The notes: generated by a model from the letters alone, not told the origin. 9,320 bases of DNA from an uncultured Leptotrichia sp. (GCA_937925095.1 CALEXX010000031.1:1-9320); one strand, 5' to 3'; counted from the first letter of the stretch, positions 1-6,698 are shown. Program-made: numbers and translations.

Positions 1-324
1 TTCTATTGAAAATATGAATGGCTTTTTTTTCAGTTCATCATAAAATACTTTTTCTTCAAAATCTTCATCATCTATAAATCCAAAATAATTTTTTCTTAAA
101 TAGGATCCCATATCCCAAGTTTGTCTATATAAAATAATAGGATCATCTCCCAGTAAATCTCCATCACACCTTCCAGCATATTTTAAGAACTCCCTGAAAT
201 CTCCTTTTGCTTCTATATCATACAGCTTTTCAATTTTATTTATTTCTTCTTCACTGTATCCTATTGCCTTTCTTTCATTTTTCTTTAGATATTCTTTTAG
301 TATATCCATATATCTTTTATTCAT
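1..324 (-). CDS. SUKH-type (SMI1/KNR4) immunity protein, C-terminus cut by window edge
   Basis: The open frame reads leftwards off the window, so only the first 108 residues are visible. The N-terminal layout is that of the SMI1/KNR4 (SUKH) fold: a charged helix followed by SEEEINKIEKLYDI (about residues 24-37), then DFREFLKYAGRCDGDL (about 42-57), and an acidic GFIDDEDFEE segment near 82-91. SUKH proteins are cytoplasmic immunity proteins, well known for neutralising nuclease and deaminase toxins of polymorphic toxin systems. The ATG at 324 is preceded by a strong GGAGAAAGGAAG ribosome-binding stretch, which supports this start. The gene begins 16 nt after the stop of a deaminase-like toxin remnant (341-628), the usual toxin-then-immunity order. 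It may still be translated although its toxin is broken. The family call is by motif recognition; the specific toxin partner is inferred from position. Confidence 0.8.
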   Translation of the reverse strand, partial: MNKRYMDILKEYLKKNERKAIGYSEEEINKIEKLYDIEAKGDFREFLKYAGRCDGDLLGDDPIILYRQTWDMGSYLRKNYFGFIDDEDFEEKVFYDELKKKPFIFSIE

Positions 325-340
325 CTTATCTTCCTTTCTC

Positions 341-628
341 CTATGGATTTATTCCTGTTGTTCCTTCATAAATGGTTATTCTCATATCAGGATTATCTTT
401 TGCAAAATCAAACATTGAAGAATTGCAGTTTAGACACATACCTGAATTTTTTATAGATGTGTTCTGTACTCCAATATCTACTTTTACTTCCTTACCTGAA
501 TAATTATCCTGAATATAACTTGCCAGTTTCTTCTCTGCGTGGTTCAGATTCCATACTTTATTCCCATTTTGAGAAATACCTGTATATGTTTTTACTGATT
601 CACTGTCCTTAATAATAACCTTGTACTT
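341..628 (-). pseudogene. Orphan deaminase-type toxin C-terminal domain (remnant)
   Basis: A 95-codon open frame follows an in-frame TGA (629-631) and ends at TAG (341-343). It has no Met before residue 64 and no usable ATG, GTG or TTG start with a ribosome-binding site, so it looks like a detached toxin tip. It carries the two hallmarks of the zinc-dependent nucleic-acid/nucleotide deaminase fold: NHAEKKLASYI with H30-A31-E32, and GMCLNCNSS with C65 and C68. H30, C65 and C68 would bind zinc and E32 would be the proton donor. Spacing and order resemble the bacterial polymorphic-toxin deaminases (XOO_2897/YwqJ/SCP1.201-like group); the exact subfamily is not decidable by eye. The next gene downstream is a SUKH immunity gene. 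In a neighbouring frame, 609-725 encodes about 38 residues without a start (ending ILKVQGYY), which may be the preceding linker displaced by an indel. The family assignment is a motif-based inference. Confidence 0.68.
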
Positions 629-737
629 TCAATATTTTTTTGTTGTTGTAACTTGTAATAATGTCCTTCTTATCAATTGTTAATTTTCTGATAATAACTA
701 ATTTAAAAGATAACTTGGATTCTGCTTATTCCAATCT

Positions 738-1244
738 CTATTCTTCGTTCCAAGATTTCGGATATATTTTAAATTTAATTAAAATTAAAATAATAGGAGT
801 AAAAAGCAAAGTTTTTATAAATTTAGCAGCTAACATTTCTTCAAAGATATTAAATTCATCTTTACCATATTTATTTATATATTTTTTAGCTTTTTCCAAT
901 TTAATTTTTTGAGAAAAAATTTTTTCTATCTCTTCTTTTGTTAAATTAAATTTCTTTTTATTATTATCTGAATAATTAATATAAAAATATTGGTTATTTT
1001 CCATTTTCCCTATTAAATGATTTTTATCCTGATTTGAAATTTCTTCTACAACAAAACAATCTAAATTACCTTTTGACTCACATATAAATACTGAATAAAA
1101 AGGATTGGGTCCACTTTCAAGATGATAATATTCACTTATTTTCATAAAAGTTTTTTGTATAATTTCTCCTTTAAAATAACTTTCAAAACAAAAAATAACT
1201 AGCAGTACTACAAATAGTTTAACAAAAATCTCAAATTTTTTCAT
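738..1244 (-). CDS. Small membrane protein, unknown function (candidate immunity protein)
   Basis: This encodes 168 residues that I do not recognise as a named family. The chosen start is the ATG at 1244, because AGGAAG lies six nt before it. An in-frame ATG at 1265 would add only MTVRKIK and has no comparable signal. An N-terminal hydrophobic segment (about residues 8-22, VKLFVVLLVIFCF) is followed by a polar middle with many Lys, Asn and Glu and cysteines at about 55 and 63. A second hydrophobic helix lies near the C-terminus (about 142-158, FIKTLLFTPIILILIKF). The protein therefore probably spans the membrane twice, with the middle domain on one side. It lies between a broken candidate immunity gene and a toxin remnant, all on one strand, so an immunity role is plausible. 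That role is inferred only from context. The frame is intact. Confidence 0.6.
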   Translation of the reverse strand: MKKFEIFVKLFVVLLVIFCFESYFKGEIIQKTFMKISEYYHLESGPNPFYSVFICESKGNLDCFVVEEISNQDKNHLIGKMENNQYFYINYSDNNKKKFNLTKEEIEKIFSQKIKLEKAKKYINKYGKDEFNIFEEMLAAKFIKTLLFTPIILILIKFKIYPKSWNEE

Positions 1245-1276
1245 TTTAATCTTCCTAACTGTCACAGTTTACTTTT

Positions 1277-1752
1277 TTAATCTTCTACTATAATTCCACC
1301 AAAACGAACCATATAAAATCTTGGATCATGAAAATTAATTTTTTTCTTAATTTTTCTATTCAATTCTTCTTTTGTTGTTCCTAAAACTTCTATTTCATTT
1401 TTTTGATTTATAATAAAATAAATTTTATTATTATTACCAATTTTTCTGTAACAAACCCAATAATTTCTTATTTTTTTTAATTCTGAAATTTCGCCATAGT
1501 AAGTTAATTTTCTATTTTTTTCTTTTATATATAATTTATTATGATTTTCATTCAATATGTAATCTGAAGTAACTATTGCTTCCAAAGAATTGATTAACTT
1601 ATATTTCGAAGTTAAATCTAAATAAAATTTAGGGGAAGGATTATCATAAGTTATAATTGAAAAAAAACAGGTTTAACTATATGATAATATGTATTTCTTA
1701 CTATAAAAACTCCTAAAAATGTCAAAAAACAAAATAATATTTTTTTTTTCAT
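1277..1752 (-). pseudogene. Membrane-anchored candidate immunity protein, frameshifted in a homopolymer
   Basis: The true start appears to be the ATG at 1752, eight nt after an AAGAGG ribosome-binding site. It opens MKKKILFCFLTFLGVFIV, a signal anchor or signal peptide. This frame stops 33 codons in. At a run of eight T on the coding strand (1660-1667), a one-base change joins it to the long downstream frame. A -1 shift reads VFF then SIITYDNPSPKFYL and continues to GGIIVED, giving about 158 residues. The downstream frame on its own has only a TTG at 1585 and no convincing ribosome-binding site, so it is better read as the second half of one gene. The mature part alternates short beta-like stretches with charged turns and has a KNYWVCYRK-like core (RNYWVCYRK). 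I do not recognise the family. It starts four nt after the stop of a toxin-like remnant, the usual place of an immunity gene. A sequencing or assembly error, phase variation or real decay are all possible. Confidence 0.62.
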
Positions 1753-1756
1753 AACA

Positions 1757-1965
1757 TTACCTCTTTTTAGAATTTTCTTCTATATTATAATCTTTCAAAA
1801 ATTTTAAATATTCATCATTTGAATTAAAAGTTTTTCTTAATACCGTATCTGTTTTTGAAGGTCCCATTAAATTATAAGGCTTTCCGTATTCAAATCCCCA
1901 TCCAGTAGGATTTTTAAATTCATCTGATAACTGATATCTGACAGATATATTTAAATAATGAACTT
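1757..1965 (-). pseudogene. C-terminal end of a toxin-like protein, cut off at an IS remnant
   Basis: A frame with no start codon enters from the IS remnant (the next in-frame stop upstream is TAG at 1976-1978) and ends at TAA 1757-1759. It encodes about 68 residues of non-IS sequence, including VRYQLSDEFKNPTGWGF, then EYGKPYNLMGPSKTDTVL, and a charged tail ending EENSKKR. It has an ordinary protein-like composition and is unlikely to be random. It ends four nt before the start of a small membrane-anchored protein, the typical coupling of a toxin tip and its immunity gene. I do not recognise the domain and assign no activity. The upstream part has been lost or replaced at the IS boundary at 1966. 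Alternatively it could be the 3' end of any small gene disrupted by the element. Confidence 0.5.
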
Positions 1966-2011
1966 TGTACTGTCCCTACAATCTTGTGTCCAAAATTTTG
2001 GGTGCAGTACA
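1966..2011. mobile_element. IS3-family (IS150-type) mini-remnant: two facing ends, no transposase
   Basis: The left end begins TGTACTGTCCCT. The right end, read on the minus strand from 2011, begins TGTACTGCACCC and continues through CAAAATTTTGGACA. Both match the known terminal pattern of IS150-subgroup elements (TGTACTG followed by CCC and an AAA...TTGGACA block). The ends face inward as in a complete element, but only 46 bp separate the outermost bases, so the transposase genes and nearly all internal DNA are missing. The outer bases also form a palindrome, GGGTGCAGTACACCC (2000-2014). I see no clear 3-4 bp target duplication. The element interrupts the toxin-like frame at 1757-1965. Confidence 0.6.
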
Positions 2012-2074
2012 CCCTAAATTCAGAATATCCTGCTCCCTCTTTTATTCTCCTATAAATAATTTTAATATACGTTA

Positions 2075-2104
2075 ATTATACCATAATCTGAGATTTAAAA
2101 TAAA
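2075..2104 (-). promoter_or_regulatory. Possible promoter reading leftwards into the IS remnant
   Basis: On the minus strand TGGTATAAT (perfect -10 at 2080-2075 with the TG of an extended -10) lies 18 nt downstream of a weak -35-like TTTATT (2104-2099). An AGGAG-like purine stretch follows at about 2045-2050, but no start codon is placed correctly after it. This may be the promoter and leader of the gene destroyed at the IS junction. It could still transcribe the immunity remnants downstream. Confidence 0.35.
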
Positions 2105-2201
2105 GCCTTTTAAATGCTCTATTATACTTTCTTTCAGTTTTAATTACATTTGATTCTGAAAATTATTATATATTATTTTAAATTGTTACAATTTATAACA
2201 T

Positions 2202-2279
2202 AAAAAAAGACCATCCCAAAAAGAAAAGTCGAAAAAGTATAAAAACTTATATTTCTATTTTTCTATTTGGGAACAGCCT
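2202..2279 (-). terminator. Rho-independent-type terminator after the M13 peptidase genes
   Basis: Just downstream of the stop of the peptidase gene at 2287, the minus strand reads GGCTGTTCCCAAA (2278-2266), then a long A/T-rich loop, then TTTGGGATGGTC (2220-2209), then a run of T (2208-2202, one A-free tract). With one bulged base the arms pair through CCC/GGG, AAA/TTT and several G-U pairs. The G-U pairs can form only in the minus-strand RNA, so the structure is oriented to end the leftward transcript. The loop is unusually long, about 45 nt, which lowers confidence. Confidence 0.5.
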
Positions 2280-2286
2280 CAAATTT

Positions 2287-4326
2287 TTACCATATTTTTA
2301 TTCTATCTTTTGGTTCTTTATATAACTTATCACCTTTTTTAGTCTTAAACAGTTCGTGGAAAGTATCCATATTTTCCAGTACACCATTTACACGGTAATA
2401 AGGTGGTGAATGTGGATCTGATTTTACTAAGTTCTTAAGGCTTTCATCTGTTATCTTTTCACGCCACGATCTTGCATAGCTCATAAAGAACAGTTCTTCC
2501 TGTGTATACCCTTCAAATTTTACATTTTTTTCAGGATGATCCTTCAAATAAAGCTGCAGTGCATCATAAGCTATATTTGTTCCACCTAAATCAGCTATAT
2601 TTTCAGTCAATGTAAGTACACCGTTCAAATGAACACCATTTGCAACGGTATATTTTGAAAACTGATCAGCAAGCTTTTTCGTTGCAGCATCAAATTTATC
2701 CCTATCTTCCTTTTGCCACCATTCTTTTGCATTTCCATCTCCGTCATATGAAGCTCCACTTACATCAAATCCATGTGTTGCTTCATGCCCTATTACAGCC
2801 CCTATTCCTCCAAAATTAACTCCAGGCTGGGATTCAAAAGAGTAAAATGGTCTCTGTAATATTCCGGCAGGAAATACTATTTCATTTTCAGTAGGGGAAT
2901 AATATGCATTTACTTCATGTGCATCCATACCCCATTCATTTTTGTCAACAGGCTTTCCAACTTTTTTCAGGTCATAGCTGTAATACCATTTCTTTATAGT
3001 TGAAATTTGGCTGTACAGTGTATCTTCCGGGTTAAGTTTTAAACTTCCGAAATCACGCCATACATTTGGATAACCTATTTTTGAGTTAATTTTACTCAAT
3101 TTTTCAAGTGCAGCCTTTTTAGTTTCTTCACTCATCCAAGTAAGATTTTTAATTCTGTTCTGGAAAGCTATTTTTATGTATTTTATCATTTCTTCAGTAT
3201 TTTTTTTAGCTTCTGCTGAGAAATTCTTCTCTACATAAACTTTTCCAACTATTTCTCCAAGTTCTTCACTTACAAAGTCCAATGCCCTTTTTTCAATGTC
3301 ATCTCTTTCTTTTCTTCCACTTAAAACTTTTCCATAAAATTCAAAGCTTCTGTTGGAAGTTTTCTCATCAAGAATTCCCGCAGAACCTGATATTAACTGG
3401 AATTTCATATAATCCTTTATAACTTCTATATTTGACATATTTATAATTTTATCAAGATTTTCATAGTATTTTAGTTCTTCAACATTTACATTGTCTGTAT
3501 TAACTCCCGCATCTTTTAAAAATTTCTGAATGTCAATATTTTTTATTTTTTTAGCTATTTCACTTACCTTCATAGGATTATTATATTTAGTTATATCATC
3601 CTGTTCTTCATCTGTAAGAAGCAGTTTTGCAATTTCCTTTTCAAATGCAACTATTTTCTTTGCTTTTTCTTCTGTATTTTTTTCACCAAGGTAACCAAGC
3701 ATATCATTTACATATTTTGTGTATTCATCTAAAATTTCCTTATCTTCCTCTTCATCATTCTGATAATATGATCTCGACAAACCTAATTTTGGATTAACTA
3801 AGAATATTCCGTAATTTCTCGCATCATTTAAATCAGTAGCCACTGACCAGTCATAAAGCAGTTTAGAGCCATCCTTTGTCTTTTTCACTGTATACTTCTG
3901 GATGTCATCAAGGTTCTTTATGGCATTAATTGCAACCAAATCCTCTTTTATCGGATTAATACCTTCTTTATCCCTTCTGGCAGTATTCAAATATGAATTA
4001 TATAAAGTAATAAGCTTATATTCCTCTGAATTTTCAGGCAATTTCTTATTTTTTATTTCTCCTATAAGTTCTTTCAGAAAATTTTGATTTTTTTCAATCA
4101 ATTCATCAGTTACTCCCCATCCTCCTTTTGTCGATGGTATTTTTGTCATTTTATCCCAGTTTCCATTTACATATTTGAAAAAATCATCTTGAGGTCTGTC
4201 AGTTTTACTCAAATCTTGAATAAGTGACTTATCATCATATTTTTTCTGACTGGAATTAGTTTTTGCAGTTTCTTTTCCATACAGCAGCATTCCTGCAGTA
4301 AGTACTAAAAATATTAGTTTTTTCAT
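2287..4326 (-). CDS. pepO: Secreted M13 family zinc endopeptidase (PepO/neprilysin type), copy 1
   Basis: This is a 679-residue M13 metallopeptidase, the usual full length. It cleaves oligopeptides outside the cytoplasm. An N-terminal signal peptide (MKKLIFLVLTAGMLLYG) indicates export; there is no lipobox cysteine. The M13 N-terminal domain begins with the PQDDFFKYVNGNW motif (about 45-57). The catalytic part has substrate-binding NAYY (473-476) and NEIVFPAGIL (481-490). The zinc site HEATH (H514, E515, H518) and ENIADLGG (E575 zinc ligand, D579) are complete. DPHSPPYYRVNG (H639 likely oxyanion-stabilising) and the terminal IW close the fold. The Cys-containing end of eukaryotic homologues is replaced by KTKKGDKLYK...RIKIW. 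It is the promoter-distal copy behind a close paralogue, with 77 nt between them. The start at 4326 follows AAAGGA ten nt upstream. The physiological substrate is unknown; nutrient peptides are likely, and host peptide hormones or complement are possible by analogy with streptococcal and Porphyromonas PepO. Confidence 0.93.
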   Translation of the reverse strand: MKKLIFLVLTAGMLLYGKETAKTNSSQKKYDDKSLIQDLSKTDRPQDDFFKYVNGNWDKMTKIPSTKGGWGVTDELIEKNQNFLKELIGEIKNKKLPENSEEYKLITLYNSYLNTARRDKEGINPIKEDLVAINAIKNLDDIQKYTVKKTKDGSKLLYDWSVATDLNDARNYGIFLVNPKLGLSRSYYQNDEEEDKEILDEYTKYVNDMLGYLGEKNTEEKAKKIVAFEKEIAKLLLTDEEQDDITKYNNPMKVSEIAKKIKNIDIQKFLKDAGVNTDNVNVEELKYYENLDKIINMSNIEVIKDYMKFQLISGSAGILDEKTSNRSFEFYGKVLSGRKERDDIEKRALDFVSEELGEIVGKVYVEKNFSAEAKKNTEEMIKYIKIAFQNRIKNLTWMSEETKKAALEKLSKINSKIGYPNVWRDFGSLKLNPEDTLYSQISTIKKWYYSYDLKKVGKPVDKNEWGMDAHEVNAYYSPTENEIVFPAGILQRPFYSFESQPGVNFGGIGAVIGHEATHGFDVSGASYDGDGNAKEWWQKEDRDKFDAATKKLADQFSKYTVANGVHLNGVLTLTENIADLGGTNIAYDALQLYLKDHPEKNVKFEGYTQEELFFMSYARSWREKITDESLKNLVKSDPHSPPYYRVNGVLENMDTFHELFKTKKGDKLYKEPKDRIKIW

Positions 4327-4404
4327 TCTTCCACTGTCCTTTCTTTTAATCTATATATTTTTTTAATATTAACCTTTTTTATCTATAAGAAATATTTTAA
4401 AATA

Positions 4405-6534
4405 TTACCAGATTCTTATTCTATCTTTTGAATCCTTGTAAAGTTTATCTCCCTTTTTAGTATTAAATGTATTGTGGAAACCGTCTACATTTATCAATGT
4501 TCCATTTACCCTGAAATAACTTGGCGAGTGTGAATCTGTCTTAACAAGGTTTTTCAAATATTCCTCCGTTGTCTTCTGATGCCATATTCTTGCAAAACTC
4601 AGGAAGAATAACTGATTCTGTTTATATCCATCTATTATTACATTTCTTTCCGGATGATCATTCAGATACATTCTCAACGCATCAAAAGCTATATTTACAC
4701 CACCAAGATCCGCTATATTTTCAGTTAACGTAAATTCTCCGTTTACAAATATGTTAGGTGCAACAGAATATTTTGAAAATTCCTGTGAAAGTTTTTTCGT
4801 AACTTCGTCAAACTTCAGCTTGTCGTTCTTACTCCACCAGTCCTTCACATTTCCATCTCCGTCAAAACTTGCTCCCGACACATCAAATCCATGTGTAAGT
4901 TCATGGCCGATAACAACACCTATTCCTCCAAAATTCACTCCAGGTCCTGAATTTTTCAAGTCAAAGAAAGGAAACTGCAATATTCCTGCCGGGAATACTA
5001 TTTCGTTTTCCGTAGGGGAATAATAGGCATTTATTTCATGTGCATTCATAAACCATTCTGTCTTGTCTACAGGTTTTCCAACCTTTTTCAAGTCTCTCTG
5101 ATATACCCATTTTCCAATATTTTCCATTTGTGCATACAGAGAATCATTTTCATTTATAACAAGTGTGCTGTAATCTTCCCATTTATCTGGATAACCTATT
5201 TTCACTGACATTTTACTCAGTTTTTCAAGTGCCTTCACTTTAGTTTCTTCACTCATCCATGACAATCTCTGTACTCTGCTACGGAAAGCCTTCATTATAT
5301 AGTCAACCATTTCTTTTGCTTCTTTTTTTGACTCTTCAGAAAAATGTTTTTTTACATATTCCTTCCCGATTAATTCTCCAAGATTTCCATCAACAAAATA
5401 TAATGCCCTTTTTTCCAGAACTTCCCTTTCTTTCTGACCATTTAAGTATTTCCCATAAAATTCAAATGATCTTTGACCAAGCTGATTAGTCAGTAACGCT
5501 GTTCCAGAATTTACAACATGAAATTTCATATAATCCTTTATTGTTTCAATATTTGCATCTGTTATAAGTTTGTCCATATTTTCATAGTATTTCAATTCAG
5601 TGATTATGACGCTTTCAGTATTTACTCCTACTTCTTTCAGATATCCTGCTAAATCGATAGTTTTTACAATTTTAGACAAATCTGCTACTTTTCTAGGATT
5701 ATTGTAGTTTTTCACATCATTTCTTTCTTCATTTTTAAGAAGTGTCTTAGCTATACTTTTTTCAAATTCTACTATTTTTCCTGCTTTTTCCTGTGTATTA
5801 CTTTCTCCAACATATCCTAAAAGGTCTGAAATATACTTTGTATATTCCTCTAGAATTTCTTTATTTTCTTCTGTTTCCTTCTGATAATATTCCCTTGAAA
5901 GTCCCAGTCCTGCATTAGATAAATACACTGCATTCTGCTTGGATGAGTTCAAATCTGTTCCTACACCCCATCCATATAGCTGCATTTTTCCATCCTTTGT
6001 TAATTCAATATTATAGTTCTGAAAATCCTTTACATTTTTTATTTCATTTATTCTATCCAGTTCTTTTTTCAACGGAGCATATCCAGTTTTATCCCTTTTC
6101 TTAATATCATAATAGGAATTATAAAGTGTAAGTATTTTCTTCTCATCTGAATTTAGCTGTGAGTATTTTTTCTTTTTCAAATCCTTAATCAGATTTCTAG
6201 TAAAATCCTGATTTTTTTCCATAAGTTCTGAAAAAGCTCCCCATGAAGGTTTTGTTGCGGGAAGTTCAGTTCTTTTTTCCCAATTTTCATTCACAAATTT
6301 ATAAAAATCATCCTGAGGTTTTACATTTTTGCTTAAATCGGCTACAAGTTCCTTATCTCCTTTAACCTTTACTCTTTCCATATAGTCCAGAAAATTTATC
6401 CTTTGTACTTTAGGTTCTTCTTTTTTTGTTTCCTTCTGCTGAGCAGGTATTTCTCCTGTCTTCTTAGTATTGACTGTTTCTTCAGCAAAACTAAGGCTTG
6501 CCAGCAACAACGAAACTAATAGTAACTTTTTCAT
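4405..6534 (-). CDS. pepO: Secreted M13 family zinc endopeptidase (PepO/neprilysin type), copy 2
   Basis: This is a 709-residue paralogue of the downstream peptidase. A clear signal peptide, MKKLLLVSLLLASLSFA, has a likely signal peptidase I site after SFA. It is followed by a Lys/Glu/Thr-rich spacer (about 20-62) longer than in the other copy, which could act as a flexible stalk. M13 landmarks are KPQDDFYKFVNENW (about 72-85), NAYY (502-505), NEIVFPAGIL, HELTH (H544, E545, H548), ENIADLGG (E605, D609) and DSHSPSYFRVNG (H669), with terminal RIRIW. The active site is complete and the enzyme should be an exported zinc endopeptidase for short peptides. As in the other copy, the cysteines of eukaryotic M13 C-termini are absent. 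It is promoter-proximal in the pair, and divergent from mvaS. The start at 6534 follows AAAGGA, with somewhat long spacing of about 13 nt. Differences from copy 1 in the residues around the pocket (QFPFFDLKNSG against QRPFYSFESQ) suggest different peptide preference; this is inference. Confidence 0.93.
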   Translation of the reverse strand: MKKLLLVSLLLASLSFAEETVNTKKTGEIPAQQKETKKEEPKVQRINFLDYMERVKVKGDKELVADLSKNVKPQDDFYKFVNENWEKRTELPATKPSWGAFSELMEKNQDFTRNLIKDLKKKKYSQLNSDEKKILTLYNSYYDIKKRDKTGYAPLKKELDRINEIKNVKDFQNYNIELTKDGKMQLYGWGVGTDLNSSKQNAVYLSNAGLGLSREYYQKETEENKEILEEYTKYISDLLGYVGESNTQEKAGKIVEFEKSIAKTLLKNEERNDVKNYNNPRKVADLSKIVKTIDLAGYLKEVGVNTESVIITELKYYENMDKLITDANIETIKDYMKFHVVNSGTALLTNQLGQRSFEFYGKYLNGQKEREVLEKRALYFVDGNLGELIGKEYVKKHFSEESKKEAKEMVDYIMKAFRSRVQRLSWMSEETKVKALEKLSKMSVKIGYPDKWEDYSTLVINENDSLYAQMENIGKWVYQRDLKKVGKPVDKTEWFMNAHEINAYYSPTENEIVFPAGILQFPFFDLKNSGPGVNFGGIGVVIGHELTHGFDVSGASFDGDGNVKDWWSKNDKLKFDEVTKKLSQEFSKYSVAPNIFVNGEFTLTENIADLGGVNIAFDALRMYLNDHPERNVIIDGYKQNQLFFLSFARIWHQKTTEEYLKNLVKTDSHSPSYFRVNGTLINVDGFHNTFNTKKGDKLYKDSKDRIRIW

Positions 6535-6570
6535 TATTTCAAATTTATCCTTTCAATTTTTTTATTTTAC

Positions 6571-6579
6571 ATTATATCA
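6571..6579 (-). promoter_or_regulatory. Extended -10 for the M13 peptidase pair
   Basis: On the minus strand TGATATAAT (6579-6571) is a perfect extended -10 located about 37 nt before the start codon of the promoter-proximal peptidase. That leaves a short leader of about 30 nt. No good -35 is visible at 16-18 nt, which is acceptable for an extended -10 promoter. Confidence 0.45.
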
Positions 6580-6637
6580 TAAATCATTTAATTTTTCTTA
6601 TAATTTTTAAAATATGTCTATAATCTATTTATTTTAA

Positions 6638-6666
6638 TTGATATTTTCCTTCTTTTGTAGTAAAAT
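6638..6666 (+). promoter_or_regulatory. Sigma-70-type promoter for mvaS-mvaA
   Basis: TTGATA (6638-6643) and TAAAAT (6661-6666) are each one mismatch from consensus and are exactly 17 nt apart. Transcription would start near 6673, giving a leader of about 78 nt before mvaS. A second perfect TATAAT at 6689-6694 could give a shorter transcript but lacks a recognisable -35. Confidence 0.55.
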
Positions 6667-6698
6667 GAAGTAAAATAAATCACTTATCTATAATTATA

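Noticed and set aside
661..912. Plus-strand open frame starting MSFLSIVNFL
   Set aside because: It overlaps the 3' part of the better-supported minus-strand membrane protein, is low in complexity and has no ribosome-binding site; it is the antisense of an A/T-rich gene.
1277..1585. Independent 102-residue gene starting at TTG 1585
   Set aside because: There is no ribosome-binding site before the TTG, and the same frame continues upstream with protein-like sequence to a homopolymer that links it to a well-placed ATG at 1752.
1966..2011. IS3 circle junction (abutted ends)
   Set aside because: In a circle junction the ends point towards each other as CAGTACA-spacer-TGTACTG. Here the order is TGTACTG...CAGTACA, as in a linear element with its interior lost.
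1..2011. CRISPR array or tRNA/rRNA genes
   Set aside because: No regularly spaced repeats and no cloverleaf or rRNA-like sequence were seen on either strand.
4391..4406. Perfect palindrome AATATTTTAAAATATT after the first peptidase gene
   Set aside because: It is purely A/T, overlaps the stop codon and has no following T-run, so it would make a weak terminator; likely chance in A/T-rich DNA.
4751..5489. Plus-strand open frames opposite the second M13 peptidase
   Set aside because: They lie wholly antisense to conserved M13 coding sequence, including the HELTH zinc site, and have no recognisable protein features.
6689..6694. TATAAT as the main mvaS -10
   Set aside because: No -35 lies 16-18 nt upstream and a start here would place the leader hairpin at the very 5' end; the TTGATA-17-TAAAAT pair just upstream is the better promoter.
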